Part shown: in pieces, positions 23,841 through 34,581 of the stretch
How the letters are laid out: each line of letters starts with the position of its first letter
Numbering within the stretch: position 1 is the first letter of the stretch
Assembly: GCA_034401795.1 (NCBI GenBank)
Contig: CM067373.1
Location: 37,607,443 to 37,671,442, forward strand
Source of the DNA: Chaetoderma sp. LZ-2023a
Taxonomy: Eukaryota; Mollusca; Caudofoveata; Chaetodermatida; Chaetodermatidae
DNA length: 64,000 nucleotides
Reading direction: 5' to 3'
Notes under the pieces: model-generated
Database searches by the model: none
What the model was told of the DNA's origin: nothing
What the model saw: only the letters and a program-made list of their open reading frames with translations
Program-made: the position numbers and the translations under genes

Positions 23841-24490
23841 GAACACAGAATAAGAATTAAAACGCTGCAAATGATAATATGATGATGAGCAACACGCACA
23901 ATTTACTTGATTGTAATTTAAAATTACTTAAAAACATTAACTTTCTCTCAAATTAATGATAACCAAATATTAGGCAGAAAATATTTGAAAGTTTTTAGAG
24001 TGAAAATTTAATAAACCCTACTTGGTAATCAATCAACTAACGTTAAAATAGCCAAGAAAATAAGACCGATCGCTACAAACACCCTCGACAGTGAAGCGAG
24101 AGCTAACGATCGACTTAAAACAGAGTGTATAGACACGCCAAGCTAAAACAAAATAATAATCATGGGCGCCGCCATCTTGGCTAAGGGCGCATCCATCTTG
24201 GAAGGAACCGGGTCACAAGAGAAATTAACCGAGTACCCGGATAAGATTAAAAGGTTAACGGGTAACGGAGCGACTCCAACAATGGCTACCATTTTAAAAC
24301 AATGTGCCAATTTAAGGAAAAGTCATTACGGCATGAATGTATTAATTCTAGATTGATACAGCCTGACCCTGTGATGATTTTCCTTTTCCTTCCATGAAGA
24401 TAGCGTTCGCAAATCTAATAAGACACTATGCGCAAAATTTAGACTAAAATAAGCTGACTAAAAACGTGATTGCAAAGTCGAGCGAAATAG

Positions 24491-24667
24491 ACGAATCTGA
24501 CTGTGATTGGGAATGGACTCGGTACCTGGGGCTATGGTAATTCCCGGACACAGTATGGGCAGGACCATGGAGAGTGCAGAGTTTTTAATTGTTTATTTTG
24601 AGCTAGACTAGATAATAGACATTATCATAATAGTACATTTTTAAAAGCATTATTCGAAGTAGAATAA
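24491..24667 (-). repeat. DIRS-B left inverted terminal repeat
   Basis: Matches copy A 5722-5893 and, inverted, 20271-20440. The outer 25 bp (GTACATTTTTAAAAGCATT) differs from copy A, where it reads GTACATCTGGTAAGAATT. Confidence 0.85.
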
Positions 24668-24742
24668 CTTCGTTATACGGCATTTATTTATTTAATTATT
24701 AGAAAGAGAAAGAGTAACCAGTATGCATAATGCCATTTCTCA

Positions 24743-24817
24743 ACAAGAGGCCCAAGGGGCCTGTGTCGCTCACCTGGAGCACTATCAATTTTTGGCCTTT
24801 CAGGCCAGGTGAGCTAA
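24743..24817. mobile_element. Minimal R-family element, termini only
   Basis: AACAAGAGGCCCAAGGGGCC then TCGCTCACCTGGAGCACTAT runs directly into GGCCTTTCAGGCCAGGTGAGCTAATAAT. Both ends of the 2 kb elements are present with almost nothing between them. Confidence 0.85.
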
Positions 24818-25009
24818 TAATTGTGGACATTCTTCAGAATTTACTTGATGAAGCAATACTGATTCTAATTTTCTTTGTCATTTAGCTTAACATATACGGG
24901 CAACCTTAATCTGCGCCGGGCAACCTGAAAATGCATGAAATGGTATCATACATTGCGCTGCGGGCAACTACATCTTTTCATTTATTTCTAACCCTGATCA
25001 CACTGAGCT

Positions 25010-26640
25010 AATTTTGATAGATGACAAACGTTTAAATTATGAACTTATGATGCATCCATACTCCAAGTTTGATGCGCATATCTTGATCTTGATTAGTTAT
25101 GGCGACACGTCCAAAGGACTTTTTTTCACCGCATATACAGGGCTTTAAATTAACTTTTTGTAATTGTGATCTGTACAGATCAGTAGACCAGAAAATTCAC
25201 AGATCCCTGGAATTTTGTTCTGAATGCACCATTTACACCATATTATTAGGATAATGAATGATTTCATCGTCAAGAAGTCAAAATTTGTGTTTACTTAAGG
25301 TCATTTTCAGGCCAAGAGAATACTATTTTCGAAAGTCTTATCGGGCCAGTGATTCCAGTGGTACATTTTCTAAAATAGTTTTCGCGTGGCCTGCAAATGG
25401 ACATTTCTCAAGACCACTGTAGAGGTAATGTTTGGTCGGCTGGACCACAAAAGGGTTAAAACACTACATATTACACCAACTGGTTGATGAAGTCAACAGT
25501 AAATGCTGTTTGAATTGTGTCATAAAACAAACTACATTTGCTGAAACACAGTGATCCAGCCGGATCAGTTACAGCCCTAAAGCAGTGATTTTCTAGCCCT
25601 GCATATAGGTGAGTATACGTTCGCGTACATGCGAGTCTTGAAACAATGATTCGGATAAGAATGTTCAATGAACCATAAAAATAGGTCGGTGACCTACTTT
25701 TGATATACACTACACTTTTAGCCTCTAATCCATCCATACAAGTTTGGTTGCTGGAAACTCTTGAAACTACAGCCTGCTGACATACTTTTGATATCTGACA
25801 CTGTTAGCATCCATATACCAAGTTTGTTTACCGTAAACAAAAGATTTGCCTAGGTATAGTACCCAGAAGTTAGGCCAGACAACTACGTCTTAAATATTTG
25901 GTAGCTTATGTCAAACCTACAAAATCAGATATAAATATGTTAAAAAGTGCCACTGAAGAAATATTTTTCTCATTGGTGTCCATACTGTAGAAAATTTCCA
26001 AGGGGGTAACTCTTACATTTGAGATCAAATCGGATTATGAACGATATGAACATTGAGACCAGATTTGTTAAAAATCTGTATAGAAATTCCAAACGTGCCA
26101 CCATTGTTTATGCTAGATAGATGGACAGACACAAGACAGGGGACTAATCGCTAGAGCGTGCCATTCAGTTGAGATAAAAGTCACTGTGAACTTAAGGTTG
26201 TGACCTCACTATTATTGTGCTATCTTATATTGGTCTAGACAAGCATGTGTTGAGGCTTTGTTTCAATGGGTAAACTTGACATAGAATGCCAAAAAAAAGC
26301 TAACACAAAACCGTAACACTAAAAGATCAGAGCTCAAAATGACCTTGACCCTTGACCTAGTGACATCCCTGTCAGTAAGTTGCTTCGTCAAACGTAAGCT
26401 TGAAAGGCTGCAAATAAAGAACAGGATGAAAATCGCAATGAGAGTGAATAACGGAAGAAAATTATTCACTTTCACTGACAAATACCTGAAAAAGTAAATT
26501 CTTTATGATATAAAACTTATTCCATTGAATATTTTAAAATTAATTTGACTGGCAGCCATTGCTGTCTAATTTTCAAAATTTTCAACCGTTTTCCTGTATG
26601 TTTGCCTTGAAAATGAGATACCGGGGAATTCATCGGTAAC
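25010..26640 (-). other. BIRC6 intron with one decayed MITE
   Basis: 25285-25457 is a decayed palindromic MITE (CCAGTGATTCCAGTGG core, right end AAAGGGTTAA). 25980-26100 resembles the GGTAACTCTTACATTTGAGATC type repeat. No gene was found. Confidence 0.5.
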
Positions 26641-26649
26641 AGGGTCGAG

Positions 26650-26960
26650 GCAAAACAATACAGTCAAAGTTGGGAGTCAAGAACTTGACAAGGACAGAAC
26701 AGGTTACCATCTTTAGAGTGCGAACAGGCCACAGTAGGCTTAATTCTCACCTCTACAGAATTAAGATCTCGAGTACACCAGTATGTAAATGTAGCCAGGC
26801 AAAGGAAACAACATACTATTTTCTACATTACTGCTACCTTTATGCACAACTCCGACAAACCATCTGCCCAACACAAATACTTTTGGCTGACAAGCTTAAT
26901 GGAAATAGGGAGAACATAAAAAAAAAATGTAAAATTCATTCATCGGGCAGAATTGTCTAG
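26650..26960 (+). pseudogene. LINE ORF2 C-terminal fragment
   Basis: The translated segment NLTRTEQVTIFRVRTGHSRL followed by NSHLYRIKISSTPVCKC and ETTYYFLHYC resembles the C-terminal region of non-LTR retrotransposon ORF2. That region has a conserved RTEQ...RLRTGH...L motif followed by C-x-C and H-x-x-x-C residues of a zinc-binding tail. Only this tail is present; the RT domain is absent. It lies antisense to BIRC6, within the 16 kb intron. The assignment rests on motif pattern. Confidence 0.65.
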
Positions 26961-27080
26961 ACTATTGTCATGATTAGAGAGAACACAAAAAAGAATAGGT
27001 AAGCATGTGCCTAGGGTTGGCTCCAATTGGATTATGCAATCCTGAAACATATTGAACAAGAAGCAAAAACAGCACCCTAC

Positions 27081-27309
27081 CTGTCTGTTTGTAATTTCCA
27101 TGTACGCGTGTGCTGTGTGGCCTCGCCTTGATGTTGCAGGTGTTGAGGGTGTCGTCGCTGTTGCTGTTCCTGTTGTACCTCTGTCCAGCACGGCGGTACA
27201 GTGGCCGTGAATCTCGGCATCAGGTTCTCAAACTTGGTTAGCTCGTTAAGCTGTATCAGTGATTCATTGGTTAGAGGCATGTCTGCGAGAAGGCCACTGC
27301 TATTCGTGC
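27081..27309 (-). CDS. BIRC6: BIRC6 exon: conserved PPCW / QQEQQQRRHPQH block
   Basis: A 229-nt exon, in order GTNSSGLLADMPLTNESLIQ, LNELTKFENLMPRFTATVPP, CWTEVQQEQQQRRHPQHL and HTRTWKLQTD. Human BIRC6 reads LEILTSLVELTRFETLTPRF, SATVPPCWVEVQQEQQQRRH and QHTRTWKLQTD, making this the best conserved block in the window. It starts with GC (completing a Gly codon left as G by the upstream exon) and ends with AG (completed to AGT Ser by the next exon at 11128). Donor AG/GTAGGG and acceptor TTCCAG are good. The following intron is about 16 kb. Confidence 0.97.
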
Positions 27310-27610
27310 CTGGAACACATTAACAAAGTATTAGCAATAAAACACTGCTGATGGTAATTTTGTTCACGTGGAAGGTTTCTCGGAGGTGTTTAATTAAATA
27401 TCGTTACGCTAACATATGTTTGACTATATTTATATTTGCATCGTCAATAAATTCTGATTCGTCTTGAAAATAAGAAAACATACAAAAGCACAAAACAGCA
27501 ACATTGAGCCAAAAATATTCTTCTCTTGTCCGAAGAATGGACATTGTGTAGGAAATAATTTACATTCTCTGTACAAATTTTAATGATTAAAGATATAATT
27601 TGTGACTGAC

Positions 27611-27817
27611 CATGACCGTGGTCCTGAGAATCTTGTCTCTGTGATGACTCCTTGCTGTTCTGTTCACTGCTTCCTCCATCACAGAAATCATCTGTCTGAG
27701 CCATTGTTATGCTGTCAACAGGAACTACACCATTTACTGCATCATAGTGCTCATGACGGGAGACTTGATAGAAATACATCACACCCCTCCTTGTACTCGC
27801 GCACAGTCTCTCAATAC
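27611..27817 (-). CDS. BIRC6: BIRC6 exon: IERLCASTRRGVMYFYQV
   Basis: A 207-nt exon that begins by completing the Gly codon of YCSG in the upstream exon, then IERLCASTRRGVMYFYQV. This matches human TDRLCACTKGGELHFLQI, a propeller strand pair. The rest (HEHYDAVNGVVPVDSITMAQ and an acidic Ser/Gln-rich tail ending QDHGH) is variable. Donor ATG/GTCAGT is weaker than the consensus but keeps phase 1, as the next exon requires. Confidence 0.92.
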
Positions 27818-28225
27818 CTGCATACAAGAACATAGAGCAATAGAAGTGGGCATTAATGAGGGTAGTCTTGTAAGGTTCGACATCATGTGCATGCTTCAGG
27901 AGGTAAGTGTATATTTTGCTTTGTTACATCATAATTGTGTGTTTATGACGGCATCAATTGTTGTTGACCAACACCATTGATTTTCATTTACCAATCAACG
28001 GCAACTCAGAAGTATGTCATCACTTAACAAGCCTATGCCCTGTATCCTAAGAATAATATTTATTGAATATTACTAGATCTATGGACTATGTTTCACATCA
28101 AGCTCTTTAGTTTTTCGTATATTATATTACACATCATGTGGCAGTGTTGCGAAATAAGAATTTCTTAAAATAGTATACCCCTTTAATGCATCAGTAGTCT
28201 ATTTGAACTCTTTAACACTCTATTA

Positions 28226-28811
28226 TTCTCCTAATTCTTGAAAAGGAGACAAATCACACAGAAATAAAAATAATACGTCCAAACCATGTACAAGTATGGA
28301 AAAACGTTAAAATCATTTAAATTTTGCTGAAAACTGAATGCAATGATGATATAAAACAAATCTGTAATGTTTTGTTGGGATCAGATAAGCCATTGATAAA
28401 TTAAAAGAACTTTGAACAAATTTAATGTTCTAATTCTTGGTCCACAATCAACTAAGTTCAAACAACGTAAAAATATGTACATTGTAAGTAATTGGGAAAG
28501 CATTTTCATTATAATGGAGTCTGGATGCAATGGCGGCATAGAAAACATCTGTAAAGTTTTATTCACATCGGATAAGCCCTTGATAATTAAATATTCATTG
28601 AAGAAACTAAGATGTACCTAATTCTTGGTGCAAAATAAGCTAATTAAATACACACCCTGTAAAAATATAGAAAACATTTGAAAGTCATTTCACTTATGAT
28701 AGGAACTAGATGCAATGATGGTATTGATTAAATCTGTCAAGTTTTATAAGATTGGATAAATCCTTGAATTAAATGTCCATTCAAAACCATAACATTTACT
28801 TAATTCTTGGT
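28226..28811. repeat. Three tandem ~190-bp units
   Basis: Each unit ends or begins with CTAATTCTTGG or AATTCTTGG and contains GATGCAATG...AAATCTGTAAAGTTTT and GGATAAGCC(C)TTGAT. Units start near 28232, 28430 and 28618. Located in a BIRC6 intron. Confidence 0.75.
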
Positions 28812-29000
28812 ATTCGCTCTTGAACTGATATTTATGTTTTAATCAGATTTGCAAATCACAAATGCATACTAATCTTGGTCATTGTATATCTATGAGAATG
28901 ATAAGAATCAGTTGTCCAGATCAGCATCAAACTATTACACAACTTGAACCTGTTTCATATTCATATTAAGTGAATGCTAGATACCTAAATAGTCACATCT

Positions 29001-29228
29001 TAACTCTTTAATGGTCAAGCCAGCCAAAACTGGCCCCTGCAGGTGTCTTGGGGAATGTCCATTTGCAGACCAAGAGAATAAAGATTTTGAAGTATTACCA
29101 CTGAAATGCATAAACGTGCCGGGCAACATCAGTCTTAAATTTTGACAACGGTTTTCTATTGGTCTGCAAATGTACATTCACTAAGCAAATAAATTGACTT
29201 TCTTGGCCAATTTTGACCATTAAATGGA
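29001..29228. mobile_element. Palindromic TTAA MITE copy
   Basis: Starts TTAACTCTTTAATGGTCAAG and ends TTTTGACCATTAAATGG; the core is decayed. Confidence 0.75.
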
Positions 29229-29383
29229 TAAAAAGACAACTATTATCTCTCAACATGTTTGTGAATTGTTCAACAAGCTTGATGATATATGCAGTAATAA
29301 ATATTCTTATACATTATGCAACATACATGGTTACAAAATATACTCGCTCATGAAAATATAACACTTCATATGCGCCTAGTGTC

Positions 29384-29622
29384 CCTTTAAATCTTGGCAA
29401 AAGCGGCCAAAACCATCCTCTACAGCGGTCTTCATGAATGTCCATTTTCAGGCTACGAGAGTACTATTTTTGAAAATTTGCCACTGGAATGACTGGCTCT
29501 GTAACAGAGTCAGTCATTCTAATGCTAAATTTTCAAAAATAGTCTTCCCTTGGTCTGCAAATGGACATTTAATAATTAATTATTTTGATATTTTTACCAA
29601 ATTTAGCCATTAACGGGTTAAT
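29384..29622. mobile_element. Palindromic TTAA MITE copy
   Basis: The core GCCACTGGAATGACTGGCTC is mirrored after a few bases, and the right end reads CCATTAACGGGTTAA. Confidence 0.8.
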
Positions 29623-29675
29623 GCAAGGTATTATATTAAATCTTTAATGGTCAAGATTTGCAGAGAAAATTGTAA

Positions 29676-29800
29676 CATTTGATTAATGAATGATCCTTTG
29701 CAGGACATTTGATTAATGAATGATCCTTTGCAGGACATTTGATTAATGAATGATCCTTTGCAGGACATTTGATTAATGAATGATCCTTTGCAGGACATTT
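29676..29800. repeat. Four perfect 30-bp tandem copies inside a MITE arm
   Basis: GACATTTGATTAATGAATGA plus TCCTTTGCAG is repeated four times. The same words occur once in the arms of other MITE copies (AATGAATG...CCATTTGCAGG), so a segment of the MITE arm expanded. No CRISPR-like spacers are present. Confidence 0.9.
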
Positions 29801-29813
29801 TGTGACAATTCAC

Positions 29814-31500
29814 AACAAGAGGCCCAAGGGGCCTGTGTCACTCACCTGGAGCAGTATGCATTTTTGTCAAAATTGTTGGTGGGTGGTTTAGTAGTAGTCT
29901 TTTAAATGAGTTTGTGGACAAAAATATGGCCACCAAACACACATTTTGATTGGTCCACTGCGGCCGTGTTTCTGATGTAGCTCCTTCCCTTGAAACACTT
30001 GAATGGCACTCAGTGCCTAATCATATCTCCCAAATTTCGCCCCAATCCGCTGTGGTTCTGGAGTTGTTTTGGCAAAAAATAGGTTATCCAAGATGGCCAC
30101 CAAACAATTTGGCCAATCAAGTTCCCTTGAACAAACTTGGTGCAGCTCTTGCCCTAGATGATATTTCATGGATTTTGAATTGATCCCCCAAGCAGTTTTG
30201 GAGATGATTTTTAAAGACATTTCTAAAAATCGACCAAAATCCAAGATGGTGCTAGAAGAGTACATTTTAAATTTTCCATTGCTTTAGTATGGGAGATTTT
30301 GACGGGTAAATGATCCAAGATGGCCGCTTAACCGTTTATCCAACAGTCTTGAAAATGGCAAATTTGAAATCACAATACGCAAAAACACATAAAACCAATT
30401 TCGGCCTCAAAATCCAACAAATAAAAAATCCATGGCCGTGAAACACGCTATATATTGATTGGCCCACAGCGGCCAGCTTTTTTGACGTATCAACTTCTCT
30501 TGAACAAACTTTAATGGCCCTTGGTTCCTAATCATATATCACAAATTTTGGCCTGACTGCTTCAGCGGCTCTGGGGAAGTTGTTTTTGCGAAAACGAGGT
30601 CATCCAAGACGGCTGCTGAACCATTTGGTCAATCATGTTCCGTTGAACAAACTTGGGTCAGCTCATGCCCTAGATCATATTTCATGAGTTCTGAATTGAT
30701 CCCTCAAACGGTTTTGGAGATTTTTAGACATTTCTAAAAATCAACCGAAATCAAAAACGGCCGCCAGCCAAATTGGCCGATTGGCTTCGTTTAAACAAAA
30801 TGGAATAGCTATGCACTAGGGGTACTTCCTGCCGAATATAATTAAAATCGGCTAAGTAGTTGATGGCCACCAAAGCGTTTATCCGACAGTTTCGAAAATT
30901 GCAAATTTGAGATCAGAATACCCACAAACCTAGATAAAACCAATTTCTGCCTCAAAATTCATCAAATAAAAAAATCCAATATGGCCGCCAAACACGCTAT
31001 ATTCTGATTGGCCCACGGTGGCCATGTTTTTTGACAGATCAACTTCTCTTGAACAAACTTTACTAGCCCTTCGTCCCTAATCATCTCTGCCAAATTTTGG
31101 CCTGATCCCTTCCGCGGTTCTGGAGGTCATTTTCGTTAAAACTAGACCAATCAAGTTCCCTTGAACAAACTTGGTTGGGCTCTTGCCCTAGATCATATTT
31201 CATGAAGTTTGCTTCAATCCCTTAAGCGATTTCGGATAAGAACATTTTTAAAGACGTTTCTAAAAATCGGCCAGAATCCAAGATGGCCGCTGGCCAAATT
31301 GGCTGATCTGTTTTGTTTGAACAAACTTGGATCCCTATGCCCTAAGGATACTTCCTGCCAAATATAATTGAAATCGACCCAGCAGTTCTTGAGAAGTCGT
31401 TTAAAGGAAAGGTTGACAGACGGACGGACGACGGAGGGACACACGACAGACGGTCACCACGACATAAGCTCACTTGGCCTTTCAGGCCAGGTGAACTAAC
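29814..31500. mobile_element. R-family modular repeat, three internal units
   Basis: Start AACAAGAGGCCCAAGGGGCC ... CTCACCTGGAGCA; end GCTCACTTGGCCTTTCAGGC ... CAGGTGAACTAA. Internal units with CAAGTTCCCTTGAACAAACT begin near 30090, 30610 and 31143. Its end carries GACAGACGGACGGACGACGG, as in the copy at 6708-8884. It has no coding capacity. Confidence 0.75.
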
Positions 31501-31668
31501 CAGAATGACTGGCTCAATCATCGAACCACACCTTTTTGGTAAAATTTAAGTCTTTTCTTGGAAATTTCTCAATGCAGAGGCCAGTTTTTGTTGCCGACTT
31601 GACCATTAAAGGGTTAACATTAATTATTCTATCATGCAAGTGATCTCTCGAGCTCTCTATAAACCTAC

Positions 31669-33237
31669 CTGAACAGTAAGCCAAGGACACAAATGAATCA
31701 TCCTCGGGGGCTGGAATCTCTGCTACAACATGAAAATCTGAAATATTAAGAATCTGGACAATACCGCTATATGTCGTTACTGCAACCTGTTCGGAGCAAG
31801 CGACAGACAAAATTGAGCCATTTTCTGTAACAGGAGTCCTATCTTCATCTTCCACGTGTGTTGAAACTTCATGTGGAAGAATTAAGATACTTGAGATTGC
31901 CAGATTAATATCATCAATCTCACGAACATGAACAGGTGTACTAATGAGGTGTGGCTGGTCTGAAGAAAAGTCCACCTTATAATACAGAAGGTATCCACCC
32001 TTTTGTTGCTTATTATTCATCTCAGAAACACAGTAATCCTGATTTGATGTATCAAATGTTTCTTTGGATTGAATATTCTCGTGACTTCCTTCAATATTAC
32101 GACATTCTTCTTCGTCAATGATACCATTGACCACATTCTCTGACACCGTATGCACCGATTGTGGTGGTGGTGACGATGCTTTCATAGCTTGATATATCGT
32201 GCTTGGTACTAATGTTACTAGAACATAGCGCTTATCTAATGTAGGAGTTATAGAACCTATCACAAAGTCACCATGGTAACACACCGCTGGAAGCTCTAGA
32301 AACTGGATGACAGAGTTTCTTTTGCACGTAGTAGAAGATATCACAGATTTTGGTTTAGAAGGTACACTATTCAAACTGTCAATACAGTTTTCATCAGATG
32401 ATTTTCCTTGGCCGGCGTCCAGGTGATCACAATGTGTATTGAGATTTGGCATATCTGTGCTTGTTGACGGTCCATTGAGAGTGGGAAAGATTTGTACAGA
32501 ATTAAACGTATTCAGCTCCTCGCTATCAAACTCATAAAGGTAAGGGCTCCAATCTGGCTCGCCAGGTAGAGGCTCATCCCAACTAACATCATTCAGGAAT
32601 GACTCAGGGAGCTTAGCATTGAAGGTAGGTGCTTCATGGTTCACCATTGGATTATTAGATAACGGTTTCGGTTTAGTACTAGGCTTATTTGAATTAGCGC
32701 TACTGATCGTCTGACTATTAACATGTGCATATGGATTAAGCAGTAATAAGTATGGAGGAAATGCATTTGTTTGAGATATCACATTATTAGCAGTAATAAC
32801 AGGACTTTCATCGTAAATTTGCGGCGATAAAGATGAGCTTTTAATATTCGAATCAGGGATAATAATTTCTAGAGGTTCACTATCAATTCCTAGAGCCTGG
32901 TTAACCTGATTCATCATCAAGACATCAGTGCTACTGTCGACGCTGACACTTCCACCAACACTGACATTGCCGCTGATACTCGTATGTACATTACTCGACA
33001 ATATGCCGGGTGATACGGAACGTGTTACTTTGTCAGCCTCATCTTCATTAACGCACGCAGTACTGTCCATTGATCGAACTGATACACCACAAATTAGGGT
33101 AGTTTGCCTGAGAGCTTTATGAAAGTCGCCATGCCAGATTCTGCCGTCATCACCAGTTCTGTCGACCAGACACAAAGAATAGACTTGAATGTCTTGAGAT
33201 GGGCGTAGTACTCCTCTGTCAGGTGAGTATGACGTTG
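31669..33237 (-). CDS. BIRC6: BIRC6 large exon (variable region and propeller strands)
   Basis: A 1,569-nt exon. It opens TSYSPDRGVLRPSQDIQVYS then LCLVDRTGDDGRIWHGDFHK, comparable to human VLLLYSIKESDEKAGKIFSQ. About 250 residues rich in Ser, Asn, Pro and Val follow, with no recognised motif. A conserved end holds FVIGSITPTLDKRYVLVTLV (human CIDSITPCADGIHLLVGL), GGYLLYYKVDF (human GGYLVLYKMNY), ISSILILPHEV (human ITSLILLPPDI), YSGIVQILNISDFHVVAEIP and DSFVSLAYCSG (human DTFVSVIYCSG). Acceptor TTTCAG/CA and donor TCAG/GTAGGT. Ends in phase 1, completed at 27817. Confidence 0.92.
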
Positions 33238-33270
33238 CTGAAATAGAAAAGTAATATTTGTTGTCTTACC

Positions 33271-33474
33271 CCTTAACCTTCAAATTTGTGCAAGAAAATT
33301 CACTAAAATGAAAGATATTTGAAAATTTACCACTGGAATTACTGGCTCGTGTATCGAGCCAGTCATTCCACTGGTAAATTTTCACAGAAATAATCTTCTG
33401 TTGGTCTGCAAATGGACATTTCTTAGGACCACTACAGAATGCATTTTTTGACAAACTTGAGGGGTAAAGGGTTA
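33271..33474. mobile_element. Palindromic TTAA MITE copy
   Basis: TTAACCTTCAAATTTGTGCA at the left, hairpin core at 33337-33383, right end GAGGGGTAAAGGGTTAA. Confidence 0.8.
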
Positions 33475-33516
33475 ACCACATCTTCACTCACAAATCATGA
33501 TCTTACATATATATCC

Positions 33517-33658
33517 CCTTTTAAAGGCAAAGATATTTTAAAACATTTATTACAGGAACACCTGGCTCGATAACCAAGACAGTTATTTCATTGGTAAATT
33601 AAATCTTCTCTTAGCCTACAAATGGGTATTCAATAAGCAAATAAATTTTTAATGGGGT
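33517..33658. mobile_element. Palindromic MITE copy, degraded
   Basis: Only the CTGGCTCGATAACC core and one arm (CTTCTCTTAGCCTACAAATG) remain recognisable. Confidence 0.5.
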
Positions 33659-34204
33659 AATAGACATTGGGAGCTATTCTGTAATTTCTACCTTTCAGCT
33701 GGTTTCTAATAAATAAAGCACACACAAGGCGTAAACTTTATACTTATTTACTGGACACATTTTAGTATTATATTGGGTCACTAACACTAAAGCACGCAGT
33801 GTCTTGTCTGCATAGACATGGATAGTATGTATTGCCTAAAGTCATGGGGAATAATACACATGCAGTGAGGCAAAAACAACAAACTGTAACACACAAACCA
33901 TACAAGCTACCTTAAGAAGCAGGATTTTGATTGACTATTGGATACAGGGTGACCTTGAAAATTGTAGTCCTTATTTGAACAAGACCCCATAGGATTAACC
34001 AACAGCGAAACCATAAGGATATATCCTCAACACTGAACTGTAATGCCTAACTGCTCAGAAACGAGAAATTCTTTACCATGTAAGGATTACTGTGTTGAAT
34101 ATCTTGAAACTAATTTGACTGGGAACCGATGGCAAAACTGTTTAGGTTCTAGTCAAGTTTGTTTCAAAATCTTCAACAGCTTACCTGTATAGTTGCCTCA
34201 TAAG
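33659..34204 (-). other. BIRC6 intron, nothing recognised
   Basis: Contains one copy of the GTTGAATATCTTGAAACTAA type short repeat near 34093; no gene. Confidence 0.4.
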
Positions 34205-34371
34205 GGATTTCGGTCAAATTTGGTCAAGTAAAGCAAAAAATCTTTGCTTAATGAATGACCATTTGCAGGCCAAGAGGAGCATTTTTGACAATTTACCACT
34301 GGAATGACTGGCTCGGTTATTGAGCCAGGCATTCCAGTGGTATTTGGCCCGCTTGACCATTAAAGAGTTAA
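34205..34371. mobile_element. Palindromic TTAA MITE copy
   Basis: Clear core TACCACTGGAATGACTGGC with mirror, right end TTGACCATTAAAGAGTTAA. Confidence 0.75.
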
Positions 34372-34392
34372 ATGGTCAAGAGTGAATTAACA

Positions 34393-34553
34393 TATAGCAC
34401 AACTCAGAAATAACTTACTATGGTTCGAAATTGTTAGTACTATTTTGAACATGATGTAAGAAATGTTCTGTTTAATATTGTGAACATAATTTGATTCTAA
34501 TCAAATATTCAACAGTAGGTGTTAGCTTATTTCTGAGCTGTACTTTACAGTAA
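34393..34553. mobile_element. Short MITE with CAGCTCAGAAATAA ends
   Basis: Left CAACTCAGAAATAACTTAC, right GCTTATTTCTGAGCTGTAC: inverted ends around AATATTGTGAACATAATTTG. Similar ends lie at 12485 and 45200. Confidence 0.6.
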
Positions 34554-34581
34554 GGTTTCAATAAGTCATAAACTAAGTTAA

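Larger units (their letters stand above)
20244..24667 (-). mobile_element. DIRS-type retrotransposon, copy B (internally deleted)
   Basis: Both inverted terminal repeats are present: left 24491-24667 and right 20244-20440. An internal complementary region lies at 20510-20615. Between them are gag-like ORF1, RT and RNase H, but most of the recombinase is gone, and parts of gag (about 670 bp relative to copy A) and of the RT thumb (about 60 bp) are missing too. The total is about 4.4 kb. It inserted inside a hAT-like element, which dates it as younger than that element. It shares the orientation of BIRC6 and of the other DIRS copies. Confidence 0.9.
20097..24996. mobile_element. hAT-like element split by DIRS copy B
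   Basis: The left end CAGGGATCGAAATG (20097) and right end ATTTCTAACCCTG (24996) form an imperfect inverted repeat flanked by ATCACAC at 20090-20096 and 24997-25003. The flanking parts share a recurring GGGCAAC word (20128, 20152, 20181 and 24899, 24929, 24961). Removing DIRS-B (20244-24667) leaves an element of about 480 bp, which also took a 70-bp R-family remnant. The class is inferred from the termini and flanking repeats. Confidence 0.65.
29634..31618. mobile_element. Palindromic MITE interrupted by an R-family copy
   Basis: The left arm (29634-29813: TTAAATCTTTAATGGTCAAG ... GTGACAATTCAC) and right part (31500-31618: CCAGAATGACTGGCTCAATC ... TTGACCATTAAAGGGTTAA) are the two halves of one MITE, split exactly before its hairpin core. 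The R-family element 29814-31500 fills the gap. Confidence 0.75.

Noticed and set aside
29676-29800. Four perfect 30-bp repeats, superficially CRISPR-like
   Set aside because: The repeats are directly contiguous without spacers, the context is a eukaryotic intron, and the unit is part of a MITE arm.
31514-31668. Open frame continuing after YCSG
   Set aside because: It runs into intron and MITE sequence; the donor GTAGGT at 31668 and the matching exon at 27817 show the true end.
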